Source: WHTB01 sp050699035 | GTDB lineage: Bacteria; Actinomycetota; Actinomycetes; Propionibacteriales; Nocardioidaceae | NCBI GenBank assembly: GCA_050699035.1 | Contig: JBOHDE010000143.1 | Coordinates: forward strand, 1 to 10,196 | Length of the DNA stretch: 10,196 nt | Direction: 5' to 3' | Shown here: positions 1 through 5,084 of the stretch, one piece after another | How the letters are laid out: the number at the start of each line of letters is the position of its first letter | How positions within the stretch are numbered: position 1 is the first letter of the stretch | Notes under the pieces: model-generated | The model's database searches: none | Told to the model about the DNA's origin: nothing | Seen by the model: the letters and a program-made list of their open reading frames with translations, nothing else | Program-made: the position numbers and the translations under genes

Positions 1-14
1 ACACGCCGGCGTGT
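1..14. repeat. 14-bp perfect palindrome at the left window edge
   Basis: ACACGCCGGCGTGT reads the same on both strands. It lies 19 bp beyond the stop codon of the minus-strand DUF1844 gene, so as RNA it could form a short hairpin (5 bp with a CCGG loop) at the 3' end of that transcript, that is, part of a terminator whose remaining sequence lies outside the window. No T-run is visible because the window ends here. A palindrome of this length is expected about once by chance in 10 kb of GC-rich DNA, so its function is uncertain. Confidence 0.3.
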
Positions 15-33
15 CGCAACCAACTCGTCACAC

Positions 34-393
34 TCACCGGGAGGAGGGGACGATCGCGCCCGTGTAGCGCTCGCCCGGTCCCTCACCCGGCGGGTCGGGC
101 AGGTGGGATGCCTCGCGGAACGCCAGCTGCAGGCTCTTCAGCCCGTCCCGCAACGGCGCGGCGTGGTGGTGCCCGAGGCGCGGCACGGCACCGTCGAGCA
201 GCCCGGCCAACGCGTCGATCAGCGTCCGCGCCTCGTCCAGGTCGCGATGGTCGGACAGGTCCTCGGCGAGGCCCAGCTGGACGGCGGCCGAGCTCATCAG
301 ATGCAGAGCGGCGGTGGAGACGATCTCCACGGCCGGGACGTCCGCGATGTCGCGCGAGGGAATGCTCGGGTCAGGGCCGGCGTTCTCACTCAT
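34..393 (-). CDS. DUF1844 domain protein, function unknown
   Basis: A 119-residue acidic soluble protein of unknown function. The segment from about residue 23 to 80 has the DUF1844 pattern: an Ile-Val-Ser-Thr-Ala-Ala-Leu-His-Leu-Met-Ser-Ser-Ala-Ala-Val-Gln-Leu-Gly-Leu helix, then DLDEARTLIDALAGLL. No signal peptide or membrane segment is seen. The frame stays open upstream to 480, but the ATG at 391-393 (MSENAGPD) is chosen because family members begin with a short acidic tail before the conserved helix, and because the longer version would run through the infC promoter region. No strong ribosome site precedes this ATG, so the message may be leaderless or nearly so. In actinomycetes this gene is typically next to infC in divergent orientation, as here, and that synteny supports the call. 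A link to translation is only suggested by the neighbourhood. Confidence 0.8.
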   Translation of the reverse strand: MSENAGPDPSIPSRDIADVPAVEIVSTAALHLMSSAAVQLGLAEDLSDHRDLDEARTLIDALAGLLDGAVPRLGHHHAAPLRDGLKSLQLAFREASHLPDPPGEGPGERYTGAIVPSSR

Positions 394-421
394 GCGGGTA
401 GCGTCGCACGCGGCAACAATG

Positions 422-457
422 TGCGAGCGAACGGTCTGAACTGTTACCCTGGGCGCC
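422..457 (+). promoter_or_regulatory. possible promoter for the infC operon
   Basis: TACCCT at 445-450 fits the loose actinobacterial -10 consensus TANNNT and sits at the 5' end of the structured leader, which would put transcription start near 457. No convincing -35 hexamer is visible 16-19 bp upstream. The placement is an inference from the -10-like motif and from the need for a promoter between the divergent DUF1844 and infC genes. Confidence 0.3.
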
Positions 458-587
458 GACTGATCCCTCGGGATCCACAAAGCGGAGCCCAGCTCCCACC
501 CGCATCAGCCACCGGCTGTCGGGTCAAGGTCTCGAAGTCCTCGGGCTTCGGGTTGGTCCGCGTCCCCGTGACGCGGGTCCAGCGTTG

Positions 588-617
588 GCCTCCGCCTAGT
601 GTCGGCGGAGGCTTTTT
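588..617 (+). terminator. intrinsic terminator / attenuator in the infC leader
   Basis: GCCTCCGCC (588-596) and GGCGGAGGC (604-612) form a perfect 9-bp GC-rich stem with a 7-nt loop, followed immediately by TTTTT (613-617). This is a classic Rho-independent terminator, yet it lies 60 bp upstream of the infC start in the same direction, so it should act as a conditional terminator (attenuator) rather than the end of an upstream gene; the upstream gene points the other way. Confidence 0.8.
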
Positions 618-667
618 CGTTGTCGGACGAGTCTTCGCCGGTGGTTACCAAAGACATACGACTCACT

Positions 668-672
668 GGAGG
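668..672 (+). promoter_or_regulatory. ribosome binding site that fixes an ATC start for infC
   Basis: GGAGG followed by ACCC and then ATC at 677-679. It is the only strong Shine-Dalgarno sequence in the infC 5' region, and no ATG, GTG or TTG follows it at a usable distance in the infC frame. It therefore selects the ATC codon. Confidence 0.75.
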
Positions 673-676
673 ACCC

Positions 677-1345
677 ATCAGCACAGAGCTGCGCGTCAAC
701 GACCGGATCCGCGTCCCCGAGGTGCGGCTTGTCGGTCCCAACGGCGAGCAGGTCGGCATCGTGCGTATCGAGGACGCCTTGCGGCTGGCCCAGGAGGCCG
801 ACCTCGACCTGGTCGAGGTTGCCGCGACCGCCCGCCCGCCGGTCTGCAAGCTCATGGACTACGGCAAGTTCAAGTACGAAACCGCCCAGAAGGCGCGCGA
901 GGCCCGTCGCAACCAGGTCAACACGGTCATCAAGGAGATGAAGCTCCGACCGAAGATCGACCAGCACGACTACGAGACCAAGAAGGGTCACGTAGTCCGC
1001 TTCCTCAAACAGGGCGACAAGGTGAAGATCACGATCATGTTCCGCGGTCGTGAGCAGCACCGCCCGGAGCTCGGGTTCCGGCTGCTGCAGCGCCTCGCCG
1101 AGGACGTCGAGGAGCTCGGCTTCGTCGAGTCGGCTCCGAAGCAGGACGGTCGCAACATGATCATGGTGCTCGGGCCGACAAAGAAGAAGGCCGAGGCGCG
1201 CGCCGAGGTCCGGGCCGAGAAGGCACGGGTCGCCGCCGCACGTGAAGCTGACCGCGAGGCCGAACGAACCGAGAAGTCCGAGCCCGCGACCACGGCCGAG
1301 AAGAAGCCGCGTCGCCGCTCGGAGAACCTCGACCCCGATATGTGA
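677..1345 (+). CDS. infC: translation initiation factor IF3, ATC start
   Basis: IF3 binds the 30S subunit, prevents premature 50S joining and proofreads the initiator tRNA and start codon. From the ATC at 677 the product is 222 residues. The N-terminal domain (about 1-75) has RVNDRIRVPEVRLVGPNGEQ and ARPPVCKLMDYGKFKYE. The linker and C-terminal domain (about 80-168) have LRPKIDQHDYETKKGHVVRF, MFRGREQ and KQDGRNMIMVL. Family members start at the equivalent of ISTELRVNDR, and GGAGG stands just before the ATC. The in-frame GTG at 599 would translate 26 extra residues through the terminator hairpin and is rejected. Residues about 169-222 form a charged Ala/Arg/Glu/Lys-rich tail beyond the usual core of about 170-180 residues, probably helical then disordered. 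It is the first gene of the infC-rpmI-rplT operon. An AUC start would let IF3 repress its own translation, as the AUU start does in E. coli. Confidence 0.95.
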   Translation: MSTELRVNDRIRVPEVRLVGPNGEQVGIVRIEDALRLAQEADLDLVEVAATARPPVCKLMDYGKFKYETAQKAREARRNQVNTVIKEMKLRPKIDQHDYETKKGHVVRFLKQGDKVKITIMFRGREQHRPELGFRLLQRLAEDVEELGFVESAPKQDGRNMIMVLGPTKKKAEARAEVRAEKARVAAAREADREAERTEKSEPATTAEKKPRRRSENLDPDM

Positions 1346-1350
1346 CAACC

Positions 1351-1366
1351 GCGGCCTCCGGGCCGC
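1351..1366 (+). other. intercistronic hairpin between infC and rpmI
   Basis: GCGGCC (1351-1356), TCCG loop, GGCCGC (1361-1366): a 6-bp all-GC stem closed by a UNCG-type tetraloop, 5 nt after the infC stop. No T-run follows, so it is not an intrinsic terminator. It may stabilise or mark a processing boundary of the mRNA, or modulate rpmI translation 37 nt downstream. Confidence 0.5.
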
Positions 1367-1403
1367 ACCTGACCACGCAAACGAACCAGAAAGGGCGAAC
1401 ACG

Positions 1404-1598
1404 ATGCCCAAGATGAAGTCGCACTCCGGTGCCGGCAAACGCTTCAGGGTGACCGGCTCGGGCAAGCTCCGTCGGCAGAAGTCCGGCCTGCGCCACCACC
1501 TCGAGTACAAGTCGAGCAAAGTCACGCGTCGCTTGTCCGGTACCGAGGAGGTCGCCAAGGCCGACCAGAAGATGGCCAAGAGACTTCTCGGCAAGTGA
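1404..1598 (+). CDS. rpmI: 50S ribosomal protein bL35
   Basis: A 64-residue, very basic ribosomal protein of the large subunit. The N-terminus MPKMKSHSGAGKRF and the segment GSGKLRRQKSGLRHHLE are the family hallmarks, and the length matches the usual 64-66 residues. The ATG at 1404 has GAAAGGG at 1389-1395 as ribosome site; the frame is open further upstream into infC, but nothing upstream resembles L35. It sits 58 nt after infC and 46 nt before rplT, the order found across bacteria, and is probably co-transcribed with both. Confidence 0.97.
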   Translation: MPKMKSHSGAGKRFRVTGSGKLRRQKSGLRHHLEYKSSKVTRRLSGTEEVAKADQKMAKRLLGK

Positions 1599-1644
1599 CG
1601 ACCTGAGCACCTGAGCTCGCCCTGATCGATAAGGAGTAAGACAA

Positions 1645-2019
1645 GTGGCACGCGTCAAGAGGGCCGTCAACGCCCGTAAGAAGCGCCGGGTAACCCTGGA
1701 GCGCGCGTCCGGGTACCGCGGGCAGCGCTCGCGGCTGTACCGCAAGGCCAAGGAGCAGGTCACCCACTCGCTGGTCTACAGCTACCGGGACCGCCGCGCC
1801 CGCAAGGGTGACTTCCGCAAGCTGTGGATCACCCGCATCAACGCCGCGGCTCGCCAGCACGGCATCACGTACAACCGCTTCATCCAGGGTCTGCGGATCG
1901 CCGGTGTCGAGGTCGACCGCAAGATCCTCGCCGACCTCGCCGTCAACGACAGCGCGGCGTTCGCCCAGCTCGTCGACGTCGCCAAGGCCAACCTGCCCTC
2001 CACCAGCAGCGCTGCCTGA
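1645..2019 (+). CDS. rplT: 50S ribosomal protein bL20
   Basis: A 124-residue basic protein that binds 23S rRNA early in 50S assembly. It shows MARVKRAVNARKKRR, the long basic N-terminal extension, then GYRGQRSRLYRKAKEQ, YRDRRARKGDFRKLWI, RINAAARQHGITYNRFI and a globular C-terminal part to about residue 117. The start is GTG at 1645 with AAGGAG at 1631-1636. The last residues (PSTSSAA) are a short, non-conserved tail. In Bacillus and E. coli, L20 represses its own operon by binding an rRNA-like site in the mRNA, so it is the natural candidate to control the leader at 458-676. That regulation is inferred, not seen. Confidence 0.97.
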   Translation: MARVKRAVNARKKRRVTLERASGYRGQRSRLYRKAKEQVTHSLVYSYRDRRARKGDFRKLWITRINAAARQHGITYNRFIQGLRIAGVEVDRKILADLAVNDSAAFAQLVDVAKANLPSTSSAA

Positions 2020-2050
2020 ACGACCCGACTGCCCGGCGCCAGGACGATCC

Positions 2051-2857
2051 TTGCTGACCGCCACGAGTCGTACGGTGAAGGCCGCGCGGCGACTGACCGG
2101 GCGCAGCCACCGGGCCCGTGAGCGGCAGTTCCTGGCCGAAGGCCCGCAGGCCGTCCGGGAGGCGCTCGCCCACCGCACCGATGGCCGCAGCAGCGTGGTC
2201 GAGGTCTTCGCGACCCCCGACAGCGAGGAGCGTCATCCCGGGCTGGTCGCCGCCGCGGCGGCGGCCGGCGTGCCCTGGCACCAGGTCCCCGATCACGTCC
2301 TGGAGACGCTCGCCCAGACCGTGACGCCCCAAGGGGTCGTCGCGGTCTGCTGCTTTCTCGACGAACCACTCGAGGCCGTGCTGCCGCCGGGCGCGCGGCT
2401 GGCGGCGCTCTGCGCCAACGTCCGTGACCCTGGCAACGCAGGCGCGGTGATCCGCTGTGCGGATGCGGCCGGCGCCGACGCGGTGGTCCTCGCGGGCACC
2501 TCGGTCGACCCGTACAACGGCAAGTGTGTACGCGCGAGCGCCGGCAGCCTCTTCCATCTGCCGCTGGCTGTCGGCCCCTCGGTGGAGCAGACCGTCGACG
2601 CCGCCCACGCCGCCGGCCTGACCGTCCTCGCCACCGACGGCAACGGCGACCTCGACCTGTTCGAGGCCGAACGCTCGGGGCTGCTGTCACAGCCGGTCGG
2701 CTGGCTGTTCGGCAACGAGGCCTGGGGGCTGCCGGCCGAGCTGGCGGCGCTGGCCGACCACGTGGTGCGGGTGCCGATCCTGGGCCGCGCGGAAAGCCTC
2801 AACCTGGCCGCCGCCGCCGCGGTCTGCCTCTACGCGTCCGCCCGGGTGCAGGAGTAG
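2051..2857 (+). CDS. SpoU/TrmH-family RNA 2'-O-methyltransferase
   Basis: A 268-residue SPOUT-class enzyme that would transfer methyl from S-adenosylmethionine to a ribose 2'-OH in rRNA or tRNA. The N-terminal substrate-binding part (about 1-105) has RARERQFLAEGPQAVREAL and a TPQGVVAV strand. The catalytic domain carries the three SpoU motifs: NVRDPGNAGAVIR (123-135, with the catalytic-type Asn and Arg), LFGNEAWGL (219-227) and VPILGRAESLNLAAAAAVCLY (split across 241-261), which form the trefoil-knot cofactor site. Start TTG at 2051 is preferred because AGGACG at 2041-2046 lies at the right distance; GTG at 2075 would cut into the basic N-terminus. It lies 31 nt after rplT, and the position next to rplT is common in actinomycetes. 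The exact methylated nucleotide cannot be told from sequence; related proteins are often labelled 23S rRNA methyltransferases. Confidence 0.9.
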   Translation: MLTATSRTVKAARRLTGRSHRARERQFLAEGPQAVREALAHRTDGRSSVVEVFATPDSEERHPGLVAAAAAAGVPWHQVPDHVLETLAQTVTPQGVVAVCCFLDEPLEAVLPPGARLAALCANVRDPGNAGAVIRCADAAGADAVVLAGTSVDPYNGKCVRASAGSLFHLPLAVGPSVEQTVDAAHAAGLTVLATDGNGDLDLFEAERSGLLSQPVGWLFGNEAWGLPAELAALADHVVRVPILGRAESLNLAAAAAVCLYASARVQE

Positions 2858-2867
2858 GTTCGGTCCG

Positions 2868-3902
2868 GTGAGCGGCGCGTACGACGAACTGCCCGACGGC
2901 GTGGTGGTCGCCGACGAGCGCGCGGCCGTCACTAGCCTCAATGCGGCTGCCGAGACGCTCCTCGGGCGGCCCGCCGACGAGCTCGTCGGGCAGCATGTCG
3001 GAGCGGCCCTGTCGCTGACCGACCTCGAGGGTCGCGGCTGGTGGGCGTGCGCCCTGCCGTACGACGGCCTGGCCAGTCGGAGCCGGCTGGTCGAGTCGGC
3101 CTGGTACCTCCCCGACGGCCGCGAGATCTTGCTGACCGGCCGGCTGGTCCGGGAGACCGCCCGCGGACCGGTGCAGCGCCTCGTGCTGTCGATCCGGGAC
3201 GCCTCCGGGCGCCGCCGCATCGACCGGATGCGGTCGGACCTGGTCGCGACCGTCGCGCACGAGCTCCGGTCGCCGCTCACCGGCGTGAAGGGGTTCACCT
3301 CGACGCTGCTGACGAAGTGGGACCGCTTCAACGACGACCAGCGCAAACTGATGCTGCGCACGGTCGACGCCGACGCGGACCGGCTGACCCGGCTGATCGC
3401 CGAGCTGCTGGACGTCGCCCGGATCGACTCCGGTCGGCTGCAGCTACGCCGCCGCCCGGTCAACCTGAGCACCGTCACCCGTGGGCTGCTGTCGTCGTAC
3501 CCCCTCGCGGAGAGCCGCGCGCTGGCGCTCGAGGTCGACGACGTCCCCGAGGTGTGGGTCGACCCCGACAAGTTCACCCAGGTGCTCACCAACCTGCTCG
3601 ACAACGCGGTGCGGCACGGGGAGGGTGTCGTGACGGTCGGCGTCCGGCGGTCGGCCGACTCCGACGACGCCGTGGAGGTGTGGGTGCAGGACCAGGGGCC
3701 CGGAGTGCCGGACGACATGCGCCAGCGGGTGTTCGCGAAGTACTGGCGGCACGGCGAACGCACCGGCACGGGTCTCGGCCTCTACATCGTGCACGGGCTG
3801 GTCACCGCGCACGGCGGCCGGGTGCAGGTGGACAACACCGAGCAGGGCGGCGCGCGCTTCCGGGCCACTTTCCCGGTGGGTGAGCCGGCCGCGCTCGACT
3901 AA
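2868..3902 (+). CDS. orphan cytoplasmic PAS sensor histidine kinase
   Basis: A 344-residue predicted ATP-dependent autokinase. A PAS-like sensor domain occupies about 4-110 (LPDGVVVADERAAVTSLNAAA, then TLLGRPADELVG). A HisKA dimerisation helix pair follows with the phosphorylated His131 in VAHELRSPLTGVKGF. The HATPase domain has the N box NLLDNAVRH (242-250), G1 box DQGPGV (275-280), F box FAKYW (289-293) and G2 box GTGLGLYI (300-307). All catalytic boxes look intact. There is no signal peptide or membrane helix, so the sensor is probably intracellular. The start is GTG at 2868, 10 nt after the methyltransferase stop, so the two genes are likely co-transcribed. No response regulator is encoded in the window. 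A kinase at this place between the methyltransferase and pheS is a recurrent actinomycete arrangement, suggesting a link to translation status, but its signal and partner are unknown. Confidence 0.9.
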   Translation: MSGAYDELPDGVVVADERAAVTSLNAAAETLLGRPADELVGQHVGAALSLTDLEGRGWWACALPYDGLASRSRLVESAWYLPDGREILLTGRLVRETARGPVQRLVLSIRDASGRRRIDRMRSDLVATVAHELRSPLTGVKGFTSTLLTKWDRFNDDQRKLMLRTVDADADRLTRLIAELLDVARIDSGRLQLRRRPVNLSTVTRGLLSSYPLAESRALALEVDDVPEVWVDPDKFTQVLTNLLDNAVRHGEGVVTVGVRRSADSDDAVEVWVQDQGPGVPDDMRQRVFAKYWRHGERTGTGLGLYIVHGLVTAHGGRVQVDNTEQGGARFRATFPVGEPAALD

Positions 3903-3931
3903 CCCGATGGCGCGCCGAACTGTCCGCTTCC

Positions 3932-3975
3932 TAGACTTTGCAGTTCCAACCATGCCGAGCGTCCGCGTCGAAAGG
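3932..3975 (+). promoter_or_regulatory. possible pheST promoter and ribosome site
   Basis: In the 78-nt gap between the kinase and pheS, TAGACT at 3932-3937 fits a -10 element (TANNNT), and GAAAGG at 3970-3975 stands 5 nt before the pheS ATG. No clear -35 element, T-box specifier structure, leader peptide rich in Phe codons, or terminator is visible, so classical Phe-dependent attenuation is not supported here. Confidence 0.35.
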
Positions 3976-3980
3976 CACAC

Positions 3981-5084
3981 ATGTCGGGTCCCAGCTCTGA
4001 CTACGACCCTGTCGAGGTCACCCCGCTGCGTGCGGACGAGGTCGAGAAGATGCGCGCCGACGCGCTCGCGGCGGTCGCGACGGCCGGCGACCTGGCGGCG
4101 CTGAAGCAGGTACGGCAGCAACATGCGGGTGACCGGTCACCGCTGGCCCTGGCCAACCGCGAGATCGGTGCGCTGCCGCCGCAGGCCCGCAAGGAGGCCG
4201 GCCAGCGGGTCGGCCAGGCGCGGGGCGCGGTGGCGAAGGCGCTGACCGAGCGCGAGCGGGTGCTCGAGGTCGAGCGTGAACAACGGATCCTGGCCGAGGA
4301 GTCGGTCGACGTCACGCTGCCGTGGGACCGCGAGCCCCGCGGTGCACGGCATCCGCTCAGCACGTTGCAGGACCGCATCGAGGACGTCTTCGTCGCGATG
4401 GGCTGGGAGGTCGCCGAAGGCCCGGAGGTCGAGGCCGAGTGGCTCAACTTCGACGCCCTCAACTTCGGCCCGGACCACCCCGCGCGCACTATGCAGGACA
4501 CCTTCTGGCTGGAGCCGGCCGCCGCGGCGCTGGTGCTGCGGACGCACACGTCTCCGGCGCAGGCCCGCACCATGCTGACCCGCGAGCCGCCGATCTACAT
4601 CGTCTGTCCCGGTCGGGTGTTCCGGACCGACACCCTGGACGCGACGCATGCGCCGGCCTTCACCCAGGTCGAGGGCCTCGCCGTCGACGAGGGCCTGAGC
4701 ATGGCCGACCTGAAGGGCACGCTGGACTACTTCGCCGAGTCGATGTTCGGTGCCGGGATCACGACCCGGTTCCGCCCGTCGTTCTTCCCGTTCACCGAGC
4801 CCAGTGCCGAGGTCGACCTGGTCTGCATCGCCTGTCGCGGCGAGCAGCCGGCCCTCGCGTCCTGCCGTACCTGCAAGGGCGAGGGCTGGATGGAGTGGGG
4901 CGGCTGCGGCGTCGTCAACCCCCGGGTGCTGGTCGCCTGCGGGGTGGACCCGGAGCGCTACTCGGGTTACGCGTTCGGGATGGGGATCGAGCGCACCTTG
5001 ATGGTCCGCCACGGCATCAACGACATGCGCGACATCGTCGAGGGCGACGTCCGGTTCACGGTGCCGTTCGGAATGGAGATCTGA
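3981..5084 (+). CDS. pheS: phenylalanyl-tRNA synthetase alpha subunit
   Basis: The catalytic class II subunit of the alpha2-beta2 enzyme that charges tRNA-Phe; 367 residues. Residues about 20-110 form the N-terminal coiled-coil arm for tRNA contact. The catalytic domain begins at HPLSTLQDRIEDVF (124-137), followed by MQDTFWL, motif 2 around GRVFRTDTLDATHAPAFTQ (211-229), FTEPSAEVDL (271-280), and motif 3 AFGMGIERTLMVRHGI (331-346). A four-cysteine cluster, C282-x2-C285-x9-C295-x2-C298, sits in a short insertion before the EWGGCGVVNPRVL strand and looks like a zinc-binding knuckle, a feature I associate with actinobacterial PheS rather than E. coli PheS. The ATG at 3981 has a GAAAGG site. The stop overlaps the pheT start by one base, indicating translational coupling so that subunits are made in equal amounts. 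Confidence 0.97.
   Translation: MSGPSSDYDPVEVTPLRADEVEKMRADALAAVATAGDLAALKQVRQQHAGDRSPLALANREIGALPPQARKEAGQRVGQARGAVAKALTERERVLEVEREQRILAEESVDVTLPWDREPRGARHPLSTLQDRIEDVFVAMGWEVAEGPEVEAEWLNFDALNFGPDHPARTMQDTFWLEPAAAALVLRTHTSPAQARTMLTREPPIYIVCPGRVFRTDTLDATHAPAFTQVEGLAVDEGLSMADLKGTLDYFAESMFGAGITTRFRPSFFPFTEPSAEVDLVCIACRGEQPALASCRTCKGEGWMEWGGCGVVNPRVLVACGVDPERYSGYAFGMGIERTLMVRHGINDMRDIVEGDVRFTVPFGMEI

Larger units (their letters stand above)
458..676 (+). promoter_or_regulatory. structured 5' leader of infC-rpmI-rplT
   Basis: About 220 nt of non-coding leader with a series of hairpins: 462-475 (GATCC/GGATC, CTCG loop), 506-518 (CAGCC/GGCTG), 533-550 (CGAAG/CTTCG), 558-576 (seven pairs, loop 565-569), then the terminator-like hairpin 588-612. 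GCGGAG at 482-487 is complementary to CTCCGC at 590-595 in the 5' arm of the terminator, which makes it a candidate antiterminator strand. No convincing leader peptide with its own ribosome site was found. Leaders of infC-rpmI-rplT operons are known in Bacillus to be controlled by L20 through transcription attenuation. That the same logic applies here is inference; I cannot align this leader to a known RNA family by eye. Confidence 0.5.

Noticed and set aside
599..676. Extension of infC to a GTG at 599
   Set aside because: The GTG lies in the loop of the leader terminator, has no ribosome site, and the 26 added residues do not look like any IF3 N-terminus; GGAGG at 668-672 points to 677.
103..1053. 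Long plus-strand open frame across the DUF1844 gene, the leader and half of infC
   Set aside because: Antisense to DUF1844 and out of frame with infC; composition is the Arg/Gly/Pro-rich pattern typical of a shadow frame in GC-rich DNA.
3903..3980. T-box or Phe leader-peptide attenuator before pheS
   Set aside because: The gap is only 78 nt, has no run of Phe codons, no specifier-like structure and no terminator hairpin.
4322..5083. Open frame continuing upstream of pheT
   Set aside because: It overlaps pheS in another phase; the PheT signature start MRVPLSWLREYV begins at 5084 and the stop/start overlap is typical of pheS-pheT.
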